From: Tetmemena sp. SeJ-2015
Taxonomy: Eukaryota; Ciliophora; Spirotrichea; Sporadotrichida; Oxytrichidae
Length of the DNA: 64,000 nucleotides
NCBI GenBank assembly: GCA_027382625.1
Contig: JAJKFJ010021982.1
Coordinates: 1-64,000 of the forward strand
Direction: 5' to 3'
The translations under genes were made by a program, and so were the position numbers. This document shows, piece by piece, positions 1 to 12,800 of this stretch. The notes beneath the pieces are model-generated. The model was not told where the DNA came from. It saw only the letters and a list, made by a program, of their open reading frames with translations, and did no database searches. Position 1 is the stretch's first letter, and each line of letters opens with the position of its first letter.

Positions 1-3000
1 AAAGTGCTAAATTTTTTTAATAGATAAATCGGACTATTTTAAAATGTGAAAGAATTATTAATTGTAAATTTCATTATAAAATCTTACTTTCCTATCCTCA
101 ATGAATTTCAATTTATTTCATATATAATAAATTTGAATCTTTTTAATGATTTTTAATTAAAAAAATAAATAATCATAAAATTAAACCATAAGAAGAAAGA
201 ACTTAACATGCATAATTTGATTTCATAAATCATTCATTACTCATAGTTAAATGCTTTGAATTGTAACTAGGGAAAAGATGACTAAAACTATATTAATCGC
301 TACAAAATTTAAGAAAGAAATAAAAATAAGTGAAAGATCTCTCAAAATAATGCAGAGAATAATAACCTATAAGGAGATGATTTTAAATGAATTAATATAT
401 TAATATAGTTTTATTAAGACTTTAATTGTAATTTGTAATTTAATATTTCTGTTTACAGATTACAATACTAACATTAAGTAGTTAAATAATTCACAATATA
501 AATTTAGTAATATATTTATCATGATTACTTACATTCTCCACAAATATTAAAATGTAATTGTAATTTATAATCTATCCAATTTTAACAAAAAATTTATACT
601 TATATAAACATTCTTTTTAATATTTCTTTTTAAATTGCTCTCAGATTATTTAAAAAATCCAAAATTAATGAGTAAAATTAAAATATCTCTACAATATAGT
701 AGGAATTTTAATTAAAATCGATGATTGTTTAAAATAATAAATAAGGAGTTGCAAAATGGTGTCAGTTGAAATCGCAGATTCACCCCCTGATCTGTAGTTT
801 TTTCGATAGCTAATCAAAAATTAATATGAGTTTCTTCTTTAATCATCTTCGCAGCACCTCTCAGCAATGAGATATGACTCACTCACTCTTTATCATCTAG
901 CTATATAAAACGTTAATAATGCTCGTCAGTTTTTTATGTTTAATCTCTCTCTTCGTGTGCTGCACTTAGCATAATGTTAGATCGTTAGAGTGATATTCTG
1001 CGACTCATTTGCTGATTTTATCTCATTCCTCATCGTCTTTTCATTAAACTTGTTTTCGCTTTAACTCTTGACTGACATCACGAGATTCACGTGTGTGTAA
1101 GAGACTGGTAATTTTACCGTTCCTGTCAAGTTCTTAGAATTTTATGCTGAATCTAAAGTAGATAATTATATTTAAAATCTGTAGAAAAACCAAAAAAAGA
1201 ATAAGCACTTTCAACTGCCACTGATTTAATTCCCATTTTGATTTTACATATATAATTTAATTCTCTTTTTTTAGTTTAATAATTGTGGAGGCTTAGACTG
1301 GAGTGTTAAATATAATTCGGTGGTATATCAGTTTCAACTGATATATTTCAACTGCCATGACTTTATAACATTTTAACTTTAATATCTAGCGTAATTCTCT
1401 TTTTATAACTTCATCAATAATAAAATTTAATTTTAATAATGCGTTCCAATAAATTAGTTTATTTTTAATTAATGTATTATTTTTTAGCTTTAATTACTAA
1501 TAAATGCTAAAAAGTTTATTTTTCACTCAATAAATAAATAAAGTTAGATAAAGCGATTTCCTTTTTTAATTTTATAAACCAAAAGTGCTAAATTTTTTTA
1601 ATAGATAAATCGTATACTTTATCTGGAGAAACAGAGGTATCAAGGTTTTAAGTTTATTGCTAAATTTCATTACCTATAATTCTTTACGTTTCCTATCTCC
1701 TCGACTGAATTGTCAATTTGATTCTCAATGATATAAATAGAGGGCAGCGCCGGTTATTGAATATCTTCTGTGGGAGAATCGGGGATGTGTTCAATTTAAA
1801 ATAAAGATGAGAAATGATCAGTAAAGCATTTTATAGGCCATAGTTCACGTTCCGTAGTGGACGTGAAAGAAAGTACTTAACATGTCACTGAGTGTGAGTG
1901 TCAGTAAATCATGTGTGAGTGCGTCGTACTCATACGTTTTTAACTAATGTCTTTGTGACTTGATTAAGGAGGGGAAAAGGTACTGATAAACGTCATAGTA
2001 TGATGCCCCTCGATACAAAATTTAAGAAAGAAATAAAAATAAGTGAAAGATCTCTCAAAAATATTCTCGATAATAATCTTAAGATGATTTAATGAATTAA
2101 TAAATCATTAAAAGTTTTATTAAGACTTTTAATTTGTAATTTGTAATTTTAATATTTCTGTTTACAGATTACAACTACTAACATTAAGATGATTAAGCAA
2201 GTGAATTTTCAGCTTAATTACTAAAATTTAGTAATGCATGCATGCTTTGAGCCACGGTGGTTTTTCCCCCACGAGCGTTTCAGTTCGTTTTCCTTAACGG
2301 TGTGTTAGGGTTTGGCGCCACTATATGGTTTCTGAGTTGTATAATGGAGTTTTTACCTCCTATTCTCGCCACAATAGGGTGATTTTAACGTGTTGTATCA
2401 GTGACGATGTATCCATAACATGTCATCGAGTTTGTGGGACAACAAATGTGTACTACTTTCATTTATAATCATTCTTTCCCATATTAATTGTGTCTTCGTC
2501 TTTACAGATATGCTCATCTAGAACTATATGTTATATCAAAGGTCCAATTTAGAGAGTTTGTTTCTTAGGCCGAGTGAAGAAGTTCATAATACTCTTACGC
2601 TAGATATATGTTAGGTGCAATTTTAATTTTATAAATCGATTTGTGAGTTGTCAGCTTAAAATAATATAGATCGGAGCTCTGCAAAGAGGTGTCAGTGTGA
2701 ATAGGATCTGTTCTAGATTCATCTGCTCGCATGTATCGCTGTAAGTTTCTTTTTCTGCTCGATAGCTAGAGTCATTAAAAGTATATTATCGTTAGTTTCT
2801 GTCTTTAAGGTCGTATCTTTCGCATTCTACTGCAGCTCAGTCGTCAAATGAGATATGACTCACTCACTCCTTTAATCATCCTCCATCGTCTCTTCATTAA
2901 ACGTTGTTCGCTTATCAGGTCATTTGACTGAATCCTCCATTAGCACAGATGTTGTCCCTGCCTTTTCACGGCGTAAGGATGCACAATCTTCTTAGAATTT

Positions 3001-3600
3001 GTATTGGCTCGAAGTCTGTTAGATCGCTGTATATCTTTGAAGTGTCAGCTTCCCGTAGATCTTGGTCACAACCTCACGTTTTTCACAGCGGTGCATTCAA
3101 CTGATTATACATGCATTCTATGATTCTTTAAGTATATTGAACTCATATTTTACTGTTCTCTCTTTCGATGGTGCTTCGGGGCAGTTCACCTTCATCTGTT
3201 TCGCTTTTTTTGAATTTAAATTTGTACATCGGTAACCTGCTCTTTTCTGATCGATATGACTCGGCCTTCGTTCAGTACACTCGCGTGTTTATACTGAACT
3301 TTTCCTCACTCTGCTCCTATCTAGCTCAGTCTGACGTGACGGGCCCTATTGAAGTTTGTATAACTTTATTATTATATTCCTATGCTGTGATCTGCTGACT
3401 TTGTTTGATCATTTTTCTGGTTTTGCGGTCTTTGTGCCATTTTATCACATTATATTAGTTATCTACTTTTTATAATAAATTTGCTTTTCTCCCCAACGAA
3501 CACTTGATGTTTTTTTTTTTTTAATCGTAATGGTATTCATTGATCAGTTTCATTTTAGCTTTTAATTACTAAATATGCTAAATACGCGAGTGTTTCTTAT
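1..3600. repeat. Diverged tandem duplication, about 1.6-2 kb per copy
   Basis: Two diverged direct copies can be followed in the same order. Bases 1-31 recur at 1582-1612. A 47-base stretch at 301-347 recurs exactly at 2014-2060. The segment around 442-478 recurs at about 2150-2188. The 20-base string at 869-888 recurs at 2850-2869, and the sequence near 1031 resembles that near 2883. Spacing drifts from about 1.58 to 2.0 kb, so the copies differ by indels. A faint third trace may start near 3558. No open frame with conserved protein character is seen. Probably germline-limited repetitive DNA (inference). Confidence 0.75.
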
Positions 3601-6600
3601 TTTTTCATACTCTCTTTATAGAATTATCTAGCTTAGTGATCGTAGTATTATAGCGACATCTTTCTTTTTATACGCCTTGCGTTTGTTGTTTTGCTGTCTT
3701 TACTCGCATTCCCGTTTTTCACGGTGATTTTATATATGTGTGTGAAGCACGGGGCTGGCGTAGTGATACCGAATTGGCTCATAACTTCTACGGATGCTTT
3801 ACACCTGTCCCGACGACCCTCTCTCGCTGTCTGCGCTTTCCCTTTCCCCTTTTTTTCCGTTTTCTTCGCCGCCCTTACTTCCTTTGCGCTTTTATTTCCT
3901 CTTCCAGCCCCATCCTTGGCATACTGTGACAGTTAGCCTCGCTCGTGATATATATATAGACTCTTGTGTGTGTCAGAGGTAATCCGTGCTGGAGGTCGTG
4001 TATTTTTACCGCTTCGTCCGTGGGGACGTTTAACCTCCATCCGATGCCTGATTATCTCTGATATATATCTTCTTGCCTGTTGTGACCGCAGCGTGCTGAT
4101 TCGTGTGCGTGTCCATAGATATACACTCTCGCTAGCTTTGACGATTTCTTTGCTGGTTGCACCACTTCTTCTTTCTTCTCCGTTCTGGTTTTTTGCTTTG
4201 CTATTTCCTCTTTTTCCGCGCCTATAATCTTTCCCCCTCCCGGCGGTATCTGGATCGCTTTTCTTCATGTTTTATTATGGCTCGTTCCTTACCTCCCCCT
4301 TGTATTTCCCTCTCTTTTGACCTCATTTCGTTTTGGTTACCGCGCCTTTTCTACTTATATCTCCTCGCGCGGCCGTATATCCTTTCTGCTCTTCTTGTAT
4401 TCAAGCTTGTACTTTTTTCATCATTGTAGCCTCTTCTTTCCTCCTGTTTTGGGCAGGGTTCCTCTTCAGCCGCTTTTTTTCTTCTTCCTTTCTTACTATC
4501 TCGTTTCCCTTTCCTCACATCAATTTTTCTGCCTCTCGCTCGCGCTTTTGCTTTCTCTCTTACATCGTCCTTCTTTCTCTCGCGCGCTGCTCCCGCTGCA
4601 TCGCGCTGGTTCCTCATTCTATTTCGCCCCCTTTTCCGCGCGGCCGGTCGTACTCATTTGCGTGGCCCAGCGTCCCGTTTCTTCTTTCGTTTTCTCGAGT
4701 TCCCCTGTACGCTCGGGTCGCGCCGTTCGTTGCCCTCCGTTGCTGTTTATTCTTATTTTCCGCGTTGGGCCTCTTCATTTCCTCCCCTCCTTTGCTCCAG
4801 GGCGTCCTTCCGGCGGTTTTCTCATCTTTTTTTTCCTCTGGTTGATCTTCCCTCGTTTCCGGCTTCCACTCTCCGGCATCCCATTTTCCTTCCCCCTCCT
4901 GCCGCCTACTTTCCTCTTTCTTTGTTTACTTACCGTTGAGTGTCTTCTGTGTTCCATTCCCTCTTGTTTTGCCCCTTGCAGTGGGGGCCGCTGCTTTGCT
5001 CTACTTCGCTAATTTTTGATGTGCAGCTAGAGCCCTTCGGACGTCACCTTTCAATCACCCGCCGGTTTTCTTGTGACGCATATTTCCTTCCATCCTTTTT
5101 CCCGTCTTAATTTTTATGCCGCCCTGCGCTCTGCCTCTTCATGCTTGTTGTCTTGCAGCCTTTTCCCGCGTTTTTCTTCTTTCTTTTTCGCAGTGAAGGC
5201 CTTTTTTGCGTATTCGGTTAAGCTTGTCGCTCGCCGGTCATCCCGGTCTTCCTCTTTTGGCTTCGCCTTCAGGAATGTCGTGCATCCCCCCTATCTGCAT
5301 CTAGCCAGTGACCATACGTTGTGTCTTCTTTTACTTCATAATTCTCTCTGCGCAGTCAACCCGCTTCTCCTCCTGCTCATTTCATTGTTTCTTTTGCTCT
5401 CAAGGTTAGGCTGTAGTACCCTTTAAGTAGTACATCGGCCGTTCTCCCATCCTCCCTGCCCCCTGTTGCGCGTGCCCCTCTTCGTGCATTTGCACGTTGC
5501 TTTGCGAATGGACCTTTTCGGCAGTTGCAAGTGTCTCCTCGACTTTCACTACGATGTGCACTACTTCATTTGCTTGACTCTCCACTTTCTCGCTCAAGCT
5601 CCCTTCCTTTTGGAGTGGGGCCGACATTTCCCATCGCTCGTTTCTTCTTCGCTTCGTAGCTGTGCCTCCTCGTGCCGGATCGTCCACTGTGCATGCGTGC
5701 GGGTTAAGTCTCAGCCTTTTTATTCTAAATCTTCCATAATTTTACTGCTCGGTGTGGACGGGTAGGCGTTTGTCTGTGCTGCGAACGCTGTGTTGCCCAC
5801 TTCGACGCGTTGTCCAACGCCGCCGATCCTCGACGTTTCCGCGTCGACGTATTATCTCGTGGTTCTTGCGGCATGCAGTAGGCTTGAGTTATGTCTTATC
5901 TGTCTCATAGCGCAGCGGTACTGTTGGTTCTTCCGAGTCCGCGGAGCTCCGCCGGTGCGATTTCTCCTGTTGCCCTCGCGTACGGGCCAGCGAGCCAGGG
6001 CCTAGCTGAAGGTTGCACCTCCTCTGTTTTTACTGTTCATCTCGCCACAGTTCGCAGGCTCGCGTTTTCCTGGCACCTTGTTTTAGGCCACTATCCGAGC
6101 TGCTGCTCTCTTGCTGCTGATTAGTCTGATAACGCGCTTTTAGTGCGTCGTTGTCCACGTGGCGCGAGCGACTTTTCAGTTTCTCCGTTATGTGCGGGCC
6201 AAGGTGAGTGTTCTTTCGGCAAGTCTTTCGCTCTTCATGCTGCTTACGTATTTGCTTATTGGGCGCTGAGGGATACTTGCGCGTTGTCTCAGTCTTCTTT
6301 CTATGTTGGTGCGGTATGCGGTGGCCGGTCGCTCGCTCATCTTGCCTGTCCGCTTCTTTGATCTCGTCGTCTCGTTTGGTTCGTATGACGCTTGTCACTG
6401 ATGGCTTTGTATTTTGTTGTGGCTCTGATATTGCTTTTCTTTTAGTGATGCCAACGTGCCGGTTTCCTTCACCAGTTAAATCTACCTTCCTCGAGCAGTG
6501 GGATCCTTCTGAGCTGCTACCCCTTGTGCTGATACCTCTTCCTTGCTTATTTGGTGTTTTCCTCTTCGCCTCTTTCTGTTGCTCTTCACATGCTTTTTGA

Positions 6601-9600
6601 GGTATTGCAGTACAGTCGCCGGGCCCCGACGCTCGTTTGGACTTGTTTGCGTAGTTTGTTCTTGTGGCAAGGCCCGGCCCTCCGGATCTCCTCGCTGTCT
6701 CCTATTCGTTGACTGAGATTCGGATGTTTGGGCTCTCTCTCCTGTTGACTGCTTGTTTTGCGCGCTTTTTCCCTCCTCGCGCGTTGTTTGAGGCCCGCGC
6801 TTTTGAGTTCCTGTTCGTGGACGGCACCCCTCCGACTTTTGTTCCCCTCTGAAGAGCTTTTCTTGCTCCCGTGCAGGTATGTCGAGGTTATTTGCTCTCG
6901 GAACCTGTTGTTCCTTTGCGTTCTTCTTATGTTAATTCAGTTTTCACCAAATCTGCTGAGTCTTCGTTGTTCTATTTGCCATCCCAGTTTTTTATTGCGT
7001 CTAGCTCGCCGCCGCTCAGGTCTTACTCAATTTCTAGTGAGCTCCTCTAGATGCCCGCTGCTCGCTAGGCTGCGCCTCGGCATCGGTGCCAGTTGTGCGC
7101 TGGTCCCTTTTTATATGTGGTGGTCCATTCTTTCTTTTTTTACCCCTTTAACTTCGTCGCACTCCAGTTGTGCCTTCTATAATACGAGTTCCTCGGTTGC
7201 CGACTTCAGTCGCCGTCTTTTTACGCCTTTCGTGCGTCGATTCTAACTGGTTGCCGGCTTAGTCGACTCATCTGCGTTTTGCCTTTTTCGTCGCCCCTCG
7301 CACACCTAGCGCTCATATGGAGTCTTCTCTTAGCCCGCTGCCGCATGCCTCACTGCACTTTTTGCCCTCCTGATTTTCGTGCGTGTTGCTCGCACCGCTG
7401 ATCATACTCAGTTGCTGGCTTTCTCTTTCACTTGCATTTTCGATGGCCCCCCTCGTCGCCCCACTCTTGCACGTTCAATAACGTTGGCAACGCCACTGAA
7501 TGTGTGTGATAAGTGAGGGCGCGCTTTGCTTGCGTCGCAGCGAGCTTCTGTGTTTCCTTGTCCGTCGCGTTTAAGCAGTGGTGGGTTTCCCCTCTGCCTT
7601 GCGTCTCTTGTTGTCGCCCGCGCTCCCTGCGCGCGACCTTTTTGCCTGCGAGTACATGTAGGAGTTCGCCTCTCTCGAAGTCACGCGGCCATCCCGGCGT
7701 ACTCCGAACCTCAAGCTATATCATGCGCTTCGCAAGTGGCGGTCGTCTCTTGTCCCTTGTGCACCGCTTTCCTTCTGCTTTCACTCGACCCTGGGCAGCG
7801 CCTGGCTGGTTCGTCATTGCGGATAACGACCTTTCACGCTGGTGCCGTCAGAGGCGTCGCTACTTGCCGGTTCACCTCCCGAGGCAAGCCGCGGCGACAG
7901 CCGAGGGCTTGGTTCCTGACTCCGCCGCTTAGTGTATGGGTGTCCGTCAAGTTTCGTCGCTTCCGAAGCTCCTGTTGCGCGTTGTCTTTGAGGCGTGTGT
8001 CATTCTCCTTGCTGCTGCGAGCGCCGACCCTCCTACCGCCGCAGTTATCTTACGTCTTCCCTTACAGCCTCCTTGTGTCGGCGCGCGGGTTTGAGTTTGC
8101 GCAGACACTGCCGTGTTGGCACGGAGGGCCCCCTTGAGTGTTTTCCTTTGTGGATGTTCTTACATGATCTAGATTCTGCCCTTGATTTTCACTGGGAGCT
8201 CCCCTCGAGCCTTTCTCGGCGGAGCCCCAGTATCGTTCTGTCTCTCTGATCGTTAGGAGTGATGCGTTGCATCGTTGGGATTCGTGCCCCAGCGCTTCCC
8301 CGACGACCTCAGCTCAACTTTGCACCGTGCGCCCTGTATGAACTTACAAGCAATTTTCCGCCGCGCCACATTGCGGAAGCTGGTGCGCTGCCAGGTTCTC
8401 GAGCCCTACGTGTGGTCAGTGCAGCTGTGCATTATTGCCCCCCGCATTGTAAGCTAGCCGGTATTCAGATTTGCACCGTTCGTCCACACGTCATCTCGCA
8501 CTCTGACATCACGTCCGTTCTCTGGATAGCGGCACGCTTCCGTATCCATTCGCGATATGAGCCGACGTCCAGTCTTTCGCCACACTTTCTACGCACTCTC
8601 GCTGTTTCGGGTTTATTTCGCTGCATTATACGTCTCTCACGACTTCTCCCTTATTTTCCATTTCTTATCTAATTTGGGGTTTTGGGGTTCTTTGCCTGAA
8701 AGCTATTGCCCCCCCACTCCCTTTCTCTTATTACCTCTCCTATTTCGGATGCTTTCATTTCTTTTCTTTTCCGCTTTTCTTCCACATTGTTCTTCTACTA
8801 TCCAGTTCTTCGCTCCTGGCGGGTGGATCTTTATCTGATGCACGTTTCTTTTTGCCCATGTAAGTTACCTCTTTCTTTTTTCCGTTTTTTCTCATTTTGG
8901 TTTTTCCTTAGTTTTTGCAACTGTTCTTAACTGGGTCATGGCCCTTTGTCTTTTGGCGATCTATGCCGTCGTATTCCTTCTATTTTGTCCCTGAACTTGC
9001 TTCCTCATGCTCGATTCTGAACTATTTTATTTCACTCCCCTATATTGTTCCCTCTATTTCTTCTCCTGCTGCTCTATCTTTAATTTCTCTTCTAGCATTC
9101 CTTACAGTATTTTTGCAAACCTTTCCTCGGCGCTGGCTTTACTGCGCCGCGTGGCCCGATCTCCTTTGACCTTCGGCGCGCGTCAGAGCACTTGGACCGG
9201 CAGTATCACCGCTGTGTTCCGCTGGGCGCCTCTGCACTTACGCTGAGCGCACATTCTTTTAGCAGCTGTATGCCGTTGCTGGGCCCATCCTACGACATTT
9301 CTCTTTTTTTTTTCCCATCTGTGAATGCGATTGTTCTTCTTCTTTACTCCTTGTTCCTCCTTGGATGTTGTGGTTTACTTCTTTGCCTTGCCTACCTCTT
9401 TTTCCATGCAACCTGCTCTACTGCAGCATCTTCTGCCTTCCTCCCTCCTAAATCTCCTACTTTACGCATTCTTATTATTCTAGTATTCAAACTATTTTCC
9501 TGCATTTAGTTGGGGCGTGTGTGTAATTGTTTTACTTTCTATCTTCTTCTTTCTTAGCGGTGCTTTCTTATTTTTGCTAACTTCTTGACCGGCCACATTC

Positions 9601-10900
9601 CCATCATTCTTAGTCACTATTTACCTTTCTTCTTCTCATTCCTTTTTTCCCGGTATCTTTTGAACTTGTATGATTGGTTTGCTATGGGGTGTTGTTACTA
9701 TACTTTTCCAGCGGAATTTCGTCAATCCGTCCACGCAAATTTCGCCGCCTTTCGTTGCGTCATACACGTTTTGCTTTGCGCCCCTCCCGTTTCCATTCAT
9801 TTGCAACTGTTTGTTTTTTTTGCTCTGTATCTTTCCACCCGGGGGGAGGCCCAGGCGCGTTCACTTGTCCGCGGCTCTCGCATTCATCATCCTGCGACAT
9901 TGCCTTTGCTACCTCCAGCCTGTAGTGTTTCTTTAACCTTGCCCTGCGAAGTCTGTTCTCACTTTTGTGGTGCCATTGGGGCTTGTCTACCTTCCTCTGT
10001 CCATTATTCTCACAATCCACGCCAATTTCCCTTTCATACTTCACCATTAATACTTTCCCTGCATTTCTGCGCCGTACCTTTCCACTTTACTTGTATTCTT
10101 TATTTATGGTTCTGTTTTCCTTCGTTCACTCACCATCCGGCGAGTTTTTCCTTATGCTACTTAACCCTACCACTCCTTTTATATTTTCCTTGCTCTTTTC
10201 TCTCCTGAGATCAATTGGTTTGATTCTTGGCGGCTTGACTTTTATGGTGCTGCAGTTTAGGGCATGTTTCCGGGTCGAGGGGGGGCGGTTGGGTTCATTC
10301 AACAATGGTGGTATTGCCACTTGTCACAGGGTCTCCTCCCCGCCTTGCTTTTTCACTTTCGCCGAATTCTGCCTTCCTTGGACTTCCGATCTTTTCCTTC
10401 TTTGAGTATTTTTCCCTCCAGTGGACTCTTTCTTAGTGAGGATTTCTTTCTTTTTTTCAGTTGCGCGTCTCGCTTCTTTACCATGCTTTTTCTATCGTCT
10501 GTTGGTTCTTTCCTCGAGGGTCCCGTAGCTTTCTTTTCCCAATGGCTGGCTTTTTCCGCAGCGGGGCTTATTTCCTTATTTCCTTCTTTTTACCTTTGCA
10601 TTTTCTTCTGTTTTCTCCTTCACAGGCGTTTATTCGCACTTAGCCTCTATTTTGACACTCTTTGTATTAATTCATCCTTCCGTTCGGCGCTGCGTTCGTC
10701 CTTGTTTCACGGTTTCATTATCACGCTGTATCTCACTTAACACTTTCTCTGTCCCCGCATTCTTGGCAACCCTATTCCCACTGACTGCATGACCTTGGGC
10801 ATAATTTCCATCTTTTCCGCTCCGTTTTGGCCTACTTTCTCCTCTCTTTACTCGTCTACTTTCGTATCTGACTGGGTGCATACTTATCACGACCCTTTGA
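3600..10900. other. Strongly pyrimidine-rich, higher-GC block without credible genes
   Basis: Over about 7 kb the plus strand is dominated by C and T; sampled lines near 4441 and 8701 are about 78% pyrimidine, while others near 7861 are nearly balanced. GC content and CpG frequency are higher than in the gene-bearing part. Many long plus-strand frames exist here, but all three frames are open together and the translations are monotonous Phe/Ser/Leu/Pro/Arg. That follows from a lack of purines, which make up most of each stop codon. I see no conserved domain, intron structure or pointer repeats. Function unknown; it could be germline-limited satellite-like DNA or, less likely, an assembly problem. 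Confidence 0.6.
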
Positions 10901-12800
10901 TATAAAATCTGTCAGGGCGCCCCACATTCTCTCCGCACTATTTATCCGTTTTACTATTTGCGCTGATTTCTTTTTGTGCGAATAACTTTTCTTGTCGTCA
11001 CCACCCCACCAACTAACAATCTGCTACAGCACAACTTCCAACTAAGTTGTGTATAAATTACTTTCTTTATTCATATTTATCTGCCTCATTTTCCTCCGGC
11101 ATCTCCAGTGCGGACAAGGTGATTTGACGTTGTTCCTATTCTCTTACAATTTTATCCGTTTTAAAATTTGTTCTCTTTCCGATCCCTGAGTGTACGGTTT
11201 CATCGTTGCTTGATTATATTTGGTTTCTCCTTTTCACAACAACGGTTCTGCTCCTGTTCTAATTTACATAGTTTGTTGGATTCTAATTGCTAACTTTCAC
11301 TTACACTAAGTAGTGTATATATGGGGACGTCGCTGCAAGTTTGCGATGCTTCTAATTTTTGCTTCTTTAAATTCTGTTGAGTTTCTGTTGCTTCCTGCTG
11401 GTTCAGAGTTTTTATCCAATGAAACTTTCTCTGGTTGAAAAAGCTTCCTGTGAGAATCTCCTGCATCATCTCGTTAACAAGCGGGTGTGGCGAATAGAGT
11501 GACTCGTATTGTTGGTGTGCTGATAATTATCTAGTGGTGATCTCCATTTAGGGGGAACTTGGATGTGATCAATGATGATAACAAGAAGATGAAGACGGTT
11601 TCATTTTTGTTCGTTCTTAAAACTTCGTTCGGTTCGCCGACTCAAAGACTTATCTTCCTACTTTACAAGGTATTTCGTAAGGGAAGATTTGTGTACTTTG
11701 TATGATGGTGTCTCTTCGCTTTGCATCAGCAAGGTGGAGGTAATTTTTGAGCATCCTAAAGTTAATTAGCATGGGTCTTGCTTAATGAGCTAAGCTGAAT
11801 TTATGAAATACCTAAGGTTTTGATTCATGAACTCATTTTTTTTGTCCATTGTTCTCTTTGTTTGAACCTTGTAGGTATGTTTGCCTTTTGTGCCATCTTA
11901 AAGTTTCCTTTATCCTCCAATTGACTCCCAGATGTGTTATTCATGTGGTTTCTTGAGCAAAGCAAGTGAGAGATGTTTTAACAGTTTGAGCAAAGGGATA
12001 GCGCGTACACTTTCTATGCTTCAATAGATTTTAGGTTTGTCTGAGTGGATTCTGATGTGCGTTGAGGCTTGAGGATATTGAGATGTTGAATTATGCTTCC
12101 AAAAGTTTCTTCCTCTATTGATTTGGAGAGAACAGGGAAGCATCAAAGTGGCGATGTTTACGCCAGTTTTATCCTAGGCTTGGAAAATTTAAGCAAGAGA
12201 TTCTTGCTCGAGTCCCAAGTTTAAGAGTTCTTGACTTAGTGCACCAGCTCATGTTTAGTTAGTGTTGAATTAGTTTAGCTTGTGTTTGCTAATTGTACTT
12301 GTTTCTTAGCTAGATTGGTTGCCATCTTATTTAAATTTTAAATTATGAAGACAGCATTTTTTTGTATGATGTTGTTAGGTGCTGAGAAGGCAGAGTTTTT
12401 ATTCAAAAGATGTAGTTATTGATGTTTTTCATCTTTTTTATTTATTATTGATAGTCATATTTTTCTTTATTTTGCTTGAATTTTGCCTAGAATTAATCAA
12501 AAGCAGTTAGGTGTGTACTACGTTGGAACCATGTTAGTAATGTCGACGTCGCGAAAGGCTTAAAAATTTTCATTGCAGCGTGATTGAACTGCTACTATTA
12601 AGTTGCAGCAACTTTAGTATTGTAATTAAGTTTTAAGAAAAATTAGTATTAATTTAATGGAGACATATAAAAGGAGTCATTTCAACTTTGTACTGATTGC
12701 TTAGTTTTTCTAGTTATTATTTAGCTTGTCATCTATAGATCCTATTCAATAAGTAATTAGTGTTGGATTAGATATATTAATTTCGGATTTTCAATAGAAA
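10900..12800. other. T-rich transitional non-coding stretch
   Basis: Composition falls from the pyrimidine-rich block to T-rich AT-biased DNA. No frame longer than a few dozen codons has convincing protein character, and no RNA gene or repeat was recognised. Confidence 0.5.

Noticed and set aside
3168..10890. Dozens of overlapping open frames, mostly on the plus strand, many 60-230 codons
   Set aside because: They overlap in all frames, have monotonous Phe/Ser/Leu/Arg composition and follow from the scarcity of purines; no domain, intron or pointer supports them.
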